A stretch of 64,000 bases of DNA, from NCBI RefSeq assembly GCF_037055275.1, contig NZ_CP146343.1, positions 1,336,501-1,400,500 of the forward strand. Direction: 5' to 3'. The position numbers and the translations under genes were made by a program. Source of the DNA: Pseudomonas sp. ML2-2023-3. GTDB lineage: Bacteria; Pseudomonadota; Gammaproteobacteria; Pseudomonadales; Pseudomonadaceae. The notes beneath the pieces are model-generated. The model was not told the DNA's origin and made no database searches. It was given only the letters and a program-made list of their open reading frames with translations. Shown one piece after another: positions 57,697-64,000 of the stretch (positions within the stretch are counted from its first letter, which is position 1; the number at the start of each line of letters is the position of its first letter).

Positions 57697-59127
57697 TTAA
57701 ACCTTTCTAGCCTGTTGCCAAGTGGTCTGTCCGTCGAGGTTTGGGAAGCTCAGCCTGAAAACGGTCATGCTGCCAGGCATGCTTTGAACATCCGCAGTTC
57801 CCTGGTGGAGGCTCATGATCGATCGAACAATAGCTAAACCAAGACCAGTGCCACCCTCAGCACGCGAGCGACTTGTATCAATTCGATAAAAGCGGTCAAA
57901 CAAGTGCAGCAGATGCTGAGGTTCGATTCCTGCTCCAGGGTTGCCTACAAGTAGCGATACCTGTTTGGCATAGTTTTCAATAACAATTGAAATAGATTGT
58001 CCCGCAGGGCAATGGCGTATTGCGTTGGACAATAGATTGGATATTGCTCGCTGTATCATTAACCTGTCGCCAATGGTCTTGCCATTTCCGGTAACATTCA
58101 GGGTGATACGTTTCTCTTCCGCAGACAGTGAAAACAGATCGACCACCTTAAATGCTTCATCTTCTAAGGTGATTATTTCGAACGGGACAAGTGCCGCGGG
58201 ATGGCTGACCTGAGCTAAGAAGAGCATATCCGAGACAATTCGCGTGACACGGCCCAACTCCTCGGTGCATGACTCCAGCACAGCTTTGTATTCTTCTGCC
58301 GGACGCTCCCGAGAAAGGGTAACCTGGGCCTTGCCCATCAAATTGGTGATCGGGGATCGTAATTCATGGGCTAAGTCATCTGAAAATTGCGACAGCTGCT
58401 GAATACCGCTGTCGAGCCGGTGCAGCATGAAGTTGATGCCATGAGCCAACTCACTAAGCTCCTGAGGCATTTTAACAACAGAAAGTCGATGGTTGAGATC
58501 TTGAGCCGAGATCATGGCGGCGACCTTCCGGAACTCTCTCAGTGGAGAAAGTCCTTGTTGTACTACGGCCCAAGCACTTGCTCCGATGAGTATCAGTAAA
58601 AGCGGTAGTGCAATAACCGTCGACCTAAGGTACGCGCTGAGCAGCGCTTCATCGTTCGCACAATCCATCGACAGCAATACGGGAACACTTACACCATTCT
58701 TTAATGGGATGAGCTTGGATGCGGTAAGGAAGTGTCGACCTTCACCATCTGAATTGGTGGAATAGGAAACCTTGTCAACGGCAGCAGTCGCAGCTTTCAA
58801 CTCAGTCCGCGGATCCGACAATCCAGGCCCAAATTTCAGTAAGGGCGCCCTGAGGTTTTTCAGGTCATAGATGGTCAGATTCAGATTGTCATGTCCCATG
58901 ACTTGATCCAGTAACGAATGCGGTTTTGAATTTACGTCGGCCGTGTCATCGTATAGCGAGAGGCTATGTTCAACCTGCTCCATCTTATTGATCAGGCTGT
59001 TTTTTGCCAACTTATCCAGCTCATGCGTCAGCGCAAAAAAGGCCAAGACAGCCAAAAACACTACCAACAACGCCCCTAAAATACTTACTGTCAAGCCTAG
59101 TCGCATTGACAGGCTGACCGGCTTCAT
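57697..59127 (-). CDS. czcS: Heavy-metal sensor histidine kinase CzcS
   Basis: A 476-residue inner-membrane kinase: membrane segments at about residues 12-33 and 168-190 flank a periplasmic sensor loop; HAMP; HisKA with the phospho-His in '[14 protein letters not shown]'; HATPase with '[14 protein letters not shown]' and '[14 protein letters not shown]'. The length and layout match the CusS/CzcS family. It overlaps czcR by 4 bases (ATGA) and is divergent to czcCBA, its probable target with czcD. Confidence 0.9.
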   Translation of the reverse strand: MKPVSLSMRLGLTVSILGALLVVFLAVLAFFALTHELDKLAKNSLINKMEQVEHSLSLYDDTADVNSKPHSLLDQVMGHDNLNLTIYDLKNLRAPLLKFGPGLSDPRTELKAATAAVDKVSYSTNSDGEGRHFLTASKLIPLKNGVSVPVLLSMDCANDEALLSAYLRSTVIALPLLLILIGASAWAVVQQGLSPLREFRKVAAMISAQDLNHRLSVVKMPQELSELAHGINFMLHRLDSGIQQLSQFSDDLAHELRSPITNLMGKAQVTLSRERPAEEYKAVLESCTEELGRVTRIVSDMLFLAQVSHPAALVPFEIITLEDEAFKVVDLFSLSAEEKRITLNVTGNGKTIGDRLMIQRAISNLLSNAIRHCPAGQSISIVIENYAKQVSLLVGNPGAGIEPQHLLHLFDRFYRIDTSRSRAEGGTGLGLAIVRSIMSLHQGTADVQSMPGSMTVFRLSFPNLDGQTTWQQARKV

Positions 59128-59798
59128 ACACGCGCCTCTAATACGTAACCAACACCGCGAAGGGTGTGGATCAACTTGTTATCGAAGGGGTCATCTATTT
59201 TGGCCCTCAGCCTACGGATTGAAACCTCGACAACGTTAGTGTCGCAATCAAAATTCATATCCCAGACCAGTGAAATGATTTGGGTGCGAGAAAGCACTTC
59301 TCCAGTTTGGCGCATCAGCAAGTGCAGCAGCGCAAACTCCTTGGTTGTCAGATCTATGCGCTGCTCACCGCGAAAAGCACGATGACGTCCTTGGTCTAGT
59401 TCCAGGTCGGCTACTTTTAGTACCTGCGGGACAGGTATGTGCTCACTGCGACGCATCAGGGTTCGTACCCGTGCAAGTAACTCAGGAAATTCAAACGGTT
59501 TAACCAGATAATCATCGGCACCCAAATCTAGTCCGCGTATCTTGTCCGCTAGGCGCCCTCGGGCCGTCAACATCATGACCCGGGCATTACTGCTTTGTCG
59601 TAGACGTTCAAGAACACCCCAGCCATCAAGTTCGGGAAGATTAACGTCAAGTATCACCAAATCATAAACATGTTGGCGCGCCAGATGTAGTCCATCCGCG
59701 CCAGTTATCGCACGATCAACAATGTAGCCACTTTCAGTCAGTCCCTGATGTAAGTATTCGGCAGTTTTGAGCTCGTCCTCAACTACAAGGATTCGCAT
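59124..59798 (-). CDS. czcR: Heavy-metal response regulator CzcR (OmpR family)
   Basis: A 224-residue regulator: receiver domain with D51 in '[16 protein letters not shown]' and Lys in '[10 protein letters not shown]', then an OmpR-type winged helix ('[20 protein letters not shown]', '[16 protein letters not shown]'). It is first of czcRS. In P. aeruginosa CzcR activates czcCBA and represses oprD; here it may also serve cusCBA, since no CusRS pair lies in the window. Confidence 0.92.
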   Translation of the reverse strand: MRILVVEDELKTAEYLHQGLTESGYIVDRAITGADGLHLARQHVYDLVILDVNLPELDGWGVLERLRQSSNARVMMLTARGRLADKIRGLDLGADDYLVKPFEFPELLARVRTLMRRSEHIPVPQVLKVADLELDQGRHRAFRGEQRIDLTTKEFALLHLLMRQTGEVLSRTQIISLVWDMNFDCDTNVVEVSIRRLRAKIDDPFDNKLIHTLRGVGYVLEARV

Positions 59799-60292
59799 GA
59801 CATTTCACCTTCTTAATGACTAGAGTTAAAGGGGGCTCAGAAAAATAATAACCGTATTAGTGTGGTTTTCTGATTGGTGCTATCTTTTAATAGGATTTTC
59901 AATCCTCATATGGTTTGAATAACTTACGAGATGACAGCCCTCATTCTAAAGCCTGTAGCTGCTTCAGGGTCAAGCCAAAGCTGCGGTTTTGAGGCGCCAA
60001 AGCTAGGGTTGCGACAATCTGTCGCGGGAAATAATCCAGGGGCTATGTAGCACATCGTGTGCTCATATGAATACCCCAATTCGACAAGTGCGCTTCGGCA
60101 GATAATTGCTGAATTTTTGTTTCATCATATTGCTGCCTTAAGTTTTTTCTTTTTTAACACCTCCTATATTAGAGCAAAATCTACAGTAGTAGAGCTGGAT
60201 AACATATTTGTAATTCTTCAGTCACCTTGTTGATAAGTGAAGAACTCTACAGTTACTACGTTGAGAAAATTCGCTTTAAAGGAAATATAAAA
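59799..60292. promoter_or_regulatory. Divergent control region czcR / czcC with three short palindromes
   Basis: 494 bases between divergent starts. Three perfect inverted repeats each have a 3-base centre: GGATT-TTC-AATCC (59893-59905), GCGACA-ATC-TGTCGC (60011-60025) and AGCACA-TCG-TGTGCT (60049-60063). A further pair TTCTTCA/TGAAGAA (60214-60220, 60238-60244) lies in the czcC leader. OmpR-type regulators usually bind direct repeats, so these may serve another regulator or fold in RNA. The czcC side is AT-rich. Confidence 0.5.
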
Positions 60293-61573
60293 TTGCGTTG
60301 GCTTAGAAAGTTCATTACCCCCTTGCGTATCATAAAATCCATGTTGGTAATAGGCCTAAGTTGCACGCTTGCACTATCAGGCACGGCTTTTTCCGCTGGT
60401 TCGGCTTCACAGGCGCTGACAATGGATCAAGTTCTTCAAATGGCGTTTGCCAACAATCCTGACCTAGCGGCAGCACAGTGGGAAATTGGTATCACTCAGG
60501 GAGATCGGCAGCAGGCGAGCTTGATTCCCAATCCTGAGTTGTCTTGGGAGGCTGAGGATACCCGGCGAAATTCGCGCACTACGACGGTGATGATCAATCA
60601 GCCGATCGAGCTTGGCGGTAAGCGAGGCGCTAGGATCGAAGTGGCAAGTCGAGCGCAAGATGCAGCCGAGATTGAATTGGAGCGCAAGCGTAATGCTCTA
60701 CGTGCCGATGTCATTCAGGCGTTTTACAACACATCTACGGCTCAGCAAAGGTTGCTGTTATCACGTCAATCACTTGAGCTCGCACAGCGTGGCTTGCATG
60801 TAGCTCAAGGTCGCATCAGTAGTGGCAAGTCATCGCCTGTTGAAGGTACGCGAGCAGAAGTCCAGTTGTCGGAGGTACGCCTAGAGCTGAAACGGGCAGA
60901 GCGAGATGAGGCAAATGCCTATCAACAACTCGCTCGAGTCATGGGTGTGCCTTTGCCGGCGTTTGCGTCTGTAAGTGATTCAAGTCAGCCAATGCCAACT
61001 GTACCGGAACCTTCGCTGCTCCTTAATCGCATAGGTCAGACTGCGGAGTTACGGTTGGCAAAGCTGCAAATTGACCAGCGTGAAGCCTCACTTGGCTTGG
61101 AGAAAGCCCAGCGCATTCCTGACCTAACCGTAAGTTTAGGTAGCCAATACGATGAACGGGAGCGTGAGCGCGTGAATGTCGTAGGGCTGTCGATGCCCAT
61201 CCCATTATTCAATCGTAACCAGGGCAATGTGTTGGCAGCCGCCCGCCGAACTGATCAGGCCCGCGACCTTCGCAATGCCAGCGAGTTACGCCTGCGCACA
61301 GAAATTCAGACCACTCTAGCTCAGTGGAATACAGCGAACACTGAAATCACGTCGTTCAATCAAACCATCCTACCTGCCGCGCAAAGTGCTGTAGATACCG
61401 CTACCCGTGGTTTCGAAATGGGGAAATTCAACTTCCTAGATGTGCTAGATGCCCAGCGCACCTTAATCAGCGCACGCGGTCAGTACATCCAGGCCATTGC
61501 TGAGGCGACAGACGCCTGGGTGCGTATCGAGCGAATTTTCGGTGATGTCGACAAGCTCACTCATACCCCTTGA
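60293..61573 (+). CDS. czcC: CzcC-type outer membrane efflux protein
   Basis: A ~426-residue TolC-family channel of the Co/Zn/Cd exporter. It shows 'LTMDQVLQMAFANNPDLAAA', 'LSWEAEDTRRNSR', 'INQPIELGGKRGARIEVA' and 'GKFNFLDVLDAQRTLI', all typical of CzcC. The start is unsure: TTG 60293 has AAAGGA 9 bases upstream and gives a basic signal-peptide start; ATG 60341 leaves the signal without its basic end. First of czcCBA. Confidence 0.88.
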   Translation: MRWLRKFITPLRIIKSMLVIGLSCTLALSGTAFSAGSASQALTMDQVLQMAFANNPDLAAAQWEIGITQGDRQQASLIPNPELSWEAEDTRRNSRTTTVMINQPIELGGKRGARIEVASRAQDAAEIELERKRNALRADVIQAFYNTSTAQQRLLLSRQSLELAQRGLHVAQGRISSGKSSPVEGTRAEVQLSEVRLELKRAERDEANAYQQLARVMGVPLPAFASVSDSSQPMPTVPEPSLLLNRIGQTAELRLAKLQIDQREASLGLEKAQRIPDLTVSLGSQYDERERERVNVVGLSMPIPLFNRNQGNVLAAARRTDQARDLRNASELRLRTEIQTTLAQWNTANTEITSFNQTILPAAQSAVDTATRGFEMGKFNFLDVLDAQRTLISARGQYIQAIAEATDAWVRIERIFGDVDKLTHTP

Positions 61574-61660
61574 ATTTCATATAACACTTTTTTAACCGCT
61601 ACTCAGCATCGCAGTGCCACGGTAATCCGTGACTGCCCACTGAGCTGCGTAGGGAGTCCC

Positions 61661-62887
61661 ATGGATAAAAAACAAATCCTTGTCACCGCACTGACCCTCA
61701 CGGTGGGCATATGTGTTGGTTCGCTCTGGATGGGTAGCACGTCAACAGCGTCCACCGGCGTACAGACGCAAGAAGAACAGGGCCACGATGCTGATCACAG
61801 CAACGAGGGTGCGGCCAAGGAGTCAGTTGATGGCGGGCATGCAGAAGGGGAAGCAGAAGAAGGTCACCTGACTCTGAGCGACGATCAGATCAGATCTGCC
61901 GGCATTCAGTTAATCGAAGCTAAGGAACAGAGCATCAGCCTCTCATTGCCGTTTCCTGGAGAAGTCCGTTTCGATGAAGACCGTACTGCGCATGTGGTAC
62001 CCCGGGTTCCTGGTGTCGTCGAGTCGGTACATGTCAATCTTGGCCAAACAGTGAAAAAAGGTCAGCTACTAGCCGTGATTGCCAGTCAACAAATTTCTGA
62101 TCAGCGCAGTGAGCAAGCCGCAGCGCAACGTCGTCTAGAGTTGGCGCGCACTACCTACGAGCGTGAACGCCAGTTATGGCAGGACAAAATCTCTGCCGAA
62201 CAGGATTTCCTTCAAGCCCGTCAGGCTCTGCAAGAGGCCGAAATCGCTGTCAGTAATGCCCGACAAAAAATCAGCGTACTTAGTGGCAGCTCGGTGACCA
62301 GTGGTGGCAACCGGTATGAGCTGCGTGCACCGTTCGATGGCGTTGTGGTCGAAAAGCACTTGGGCCTTGGTGAGGTTGTCAGTGAAACCAGCAATGCGTT
62401 CACACTCTCGGACTTGTCGCATGTTTGGGTGACTTTTGGCGTTTCCCCTAAGGATTTGAGCAAAGTCCTGGTGGGCAAGTCTGTCACGGTTAGTGCCGCT
62501 GAGTTGAATGCGGAAGTTACGGGTGCCGTGGCCTACGTTGGGAGTTTACTGGGTGAGCAGACTCGTACCGCCACTGTCCGTGTGTCCATAGCGAATCCGC
62601 AAGGAGCTTGGCGTCCCGGGCTGTTCGTAACCGTACTGGTTGATACCGATACCCGGCTGGCGAAAGTCGCAGTACCAGAAGCAGCAATCCAGACGGTCGA
62701 GGATAGGCCAACAGTTTTCGTGCGAACTGATGACGGGTTTAAGGCGCAAGCAGTAGTAATAGGTAGTCGTGCAGCAGGTCTGGCTGAGATCACAGAGGGC
62801 CTGGAGCCCGGAGCTCAAGTCGCTGCTGCCGGCAGCTTCATTCTGAAATCAGAACTGGGTAAAGCCTCGGCTGAACACGCCCACTGA
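61661..62887 (+). CDS. czcB: CzcB-type periplasmic adaptor
   Basis: A 408-residue membrane-fusion protein joining CzcA and CzcC. An N-terminal anchor is followed by a His/Asp/Glu-rich segment ('GHDADHSNEG', 'DGGHAEGEAEEGH', about residues 40-70) likely to bind divalent metal, then the lipoyl-like, hairpin and barrel domains ('VPRVPGVVESVHVNLGQTVK', 'YELRAPFDGVVVEKHLGLGE'). It lies 87 bases after czcC and 26 before czcA. Confidence 0.93.
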   Translation: MDKKQILVTALTLTVGICVGSLWMGSTSTASTGVQTQEEQGHDADHSNEGAAKESVDGGHAEGEAEEGHLTLSDDQIRSAGIQLIEAKEQSISLSLPFPGEVRFDEDRTAHVVPRVPGVVESVHVNLGQTVKKGQLLAVIASQQISDQRSEQAAAQRRLELARTTYERERQLWQDKISAEQDFLQARQALQEAEIAVSNARQKISVLSGSSVTSGGNRYELRAPFDGVVVEKHLGLGEVVSETSNAFTLSDLSHVWVTFGVSPKDLSKVLVGKSVTVSAAELNAEVTGAVAYVGSLLGEQTRTATVRVSIANPQGAWRPGLFVTVLVDTDTRLAKVAVPEAAIQTVEDRPTVFVRTDDGFKAQAVVIGSRAAGLAEITEGLEPGAQVAAAGSFILKSELGKASAEHAH

Positions 62888-62913
62888 TCCGCCACTTCCA
62901 CGAGAAGGTTCTC

Positions 62914-64000
62914 ATGTTCGAACGCCTAATCCAATTTGCCATCGAGCAACGCATAATCGTCCTGCTCGCGGTTCTCCTCATGGCCGGACTCGGCATTGCT
63001 AGCTACCAGAAGCTGCCGATCGACGCCGTGCCCGACATCACCAACGTCCAGGTGCAAATCAATACTGGTGCCGCAGGTTTCTCGCCACTGGAGACTGAGC
63101 AGCGCATCACTTTCCCTATTGAAACCGCCATGGCAGGTCTGCCGGCACTTGAGCAGACGCGTTCACTCTCACGCTCGGGTCTTTCACAAGTTACGGTGAT
63201 TTTCAAGGAAGGCACCGACCTATTCTTCGCCCGGCAATTGGTCAATGAACGATTGCAGATGGCAAAGGAACAATTGCCCGAAGGCGTGGAAGCTGTCATG
63301 GGGCCGATTTCTACCGGTTTGGGTGAGATTTTTCTGTGGACTGTCGAGGCCCGAGAAGACGCCGTAAAAGAGGATGGTAGCCCCTATACGCCGACCGACC
63401 TGAGGGTAATCCAAGATTGGATTATTAAACCTCAGCTGCGCAACGTTCCTGGGGTCGCCGAAATTAACACCATTGGCGGATTCGCCAAGGAATACCAGAT
63501 TGCTCCGGATCCAAAACGCTTGGCCGCTTACAAGCTGACCCTGACAGACATTGTGACCGCGCTGGAAAGCAACAACGCTAACGTAGGAGCCGGCTACATT
63601 GAGCGCAGTGGCGAACAACTACTGATTCGTGCCCCTGGCCAAGTGGCGACCACCGACGACATCGCCAATATCGTGATCGCCAACGTCGATGGCACTCCTA
63701 TACGTATTAAAAATGTGGCGACCGTGGATATTGGGCGTGAAATGCGTACCGGTGCGGCGACCGAAAACGGTCGTGAAGTCGTACTCGGCACGGTGTTCAT
63801 GCTGATAGGCGAGAACAGCCGTACCGTCTCTCAGGCCGTTGCAGTCAAGCTAGAGCAAATCAACCGTTCACTGCCCAAAGGGGTGGTTGCGATCACTGTT
63901 TACGACCGTACTAACTTGGTAGACAAGGCTATTGCCACGGTCAAGAAGAATCTGATTGAAGGTGCAATCCTAGTAATCGCGATTTTGTTCCTATTCCTAG
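62914..64000 (+). CDS. czcA: CzcA-type RND heavy-metal pump, N-terminal part (runs off the window)
   Basis: The first 362 codons of an RND pump for Co/Zn/Cd; the frame is still open at the last base. It begins 'MFERLIQFAIEQRIIVLLAV', with 'LPIDAVPDITNVQVQINTGA' and a porter domain up to the second membrane segment ('LIEGAILVIAILFLFL'). 'DAVPDITNVQV' in place of '[11 protein letters not shown]' and the adjacent His-rich CzcB separate it from cusA. AGAAGG precedes the ATG by about 8 bases. Confidence 0.92.
   Translation, partial: MFERLIQFAIEQRIIVLLAVLLMAGLGIASYQKLPIDAVPDITNVQVQINTGAAGFSPLETEQRITFPIETAMAGLPALEQTRSLSRSGLSQVTVIFKEGTDLFFARQLVNERLQMAKEQLPEGVEAVMGPISTGLGEIFLWTVEAREDAVKEDGSPYTPTDLRVIQDWIIKPQLRNVPGVAEINTIGGFAKEYQIAPDPKRLAAYKLTLTDIVTALESNNANVGAGYIERSGEQLLIRAPGQVATTDDIANIVIANVDGTPIRIKNVATVDIGREMRTGAATENGREVVLGTVFMLIGENSRTVSQAVAVKLEQINRSLPKGVVAITVYDRTNLVDKAIATVKKNLIEGAILVIAILFLFL

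Overview
The window is a Pseudomonas chromosome segment. From 1 to about 36.8 kb the gene order is the conserved block that in P. aeruginosa runs from rodA to hrpB (recalled synteny, not searched). High GC, paired REP elements of the 'GGGAGCGGGCTTGCTCGCGA' type and a LadS sensor kinase all point to the P. fluorescens lineage.

Layout. (1) 1-6.6 kb, + strand: cell-wall elongation and lipoate genes (rodA end, sltB1, rlpA, dacA, ybeD, lipB, lipA, ldcA). (2) 6.7-12.7 kb, - strand: leuS, lptE, holA, arfA with a transcription terminator inside its own reading frame, and a lipoprotein lytic transglycosylase. (3) 12.9-14.2 kb, + strand: a small unknown gene and a YdcF-type membrane protein. (4) 14.2-19.6 kb, - strand: the miaB-ybeZ-ybeY-corC-lnt block. 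(5) 19.7-23.7 kb: DUF1820 (+), a SEL1 lipid-free secreted protein (-) and thiD-thiE-hemL (-). (6) 24-30.4 kb, + strand: ladS, an AidB-type acyl-CoA dehydrogenase, amn and rluE. (7) 30.4-36.8 kb: DUF2788, an Lrp/AsnC regulator, a probable small RNA, a DUF6515 secreted protein, fieF, a lipoprotein and hrpB.

Right after hrpB the composition turns AT-richer and a mobile island starts. Four genes that overlap one another encode an intact tyrosine recombinase, a larger recombinase-like protein with a broken active site, a second intact tyrosine recombinase with a Cys cluster, and a small coiled-coil protein. This looks like the 'gamma-mobile-trio' (GmtY/GmtZ/GmtX) module recalled from the literature. 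Its cargo is defence-like: an XRE regulator divergent from a winged-helix protein plus DEIH-box helicase pair (not matched to any named system), followed by a convergent OLD-family ATPase/TOPRIM nuclease plus UvrD-like helicase pair that fits Gabija (GajA/GajB).

From 49.8 kb to the end lies a heavy-metal cluster: cusCBA (Cu/Ag efflux, - strand, CusB fused to a CusF domain) with a small Cys/Met-rich secreted protein, czcD, the czcRS two-component system, and czcCBA (Co/Zn/Cd efflux, + strand). CzcA runs off the window. The right edge of the island cannot be placed, so the metal genes may belong to the same island, to a neighbouring one, or to the chromosome.
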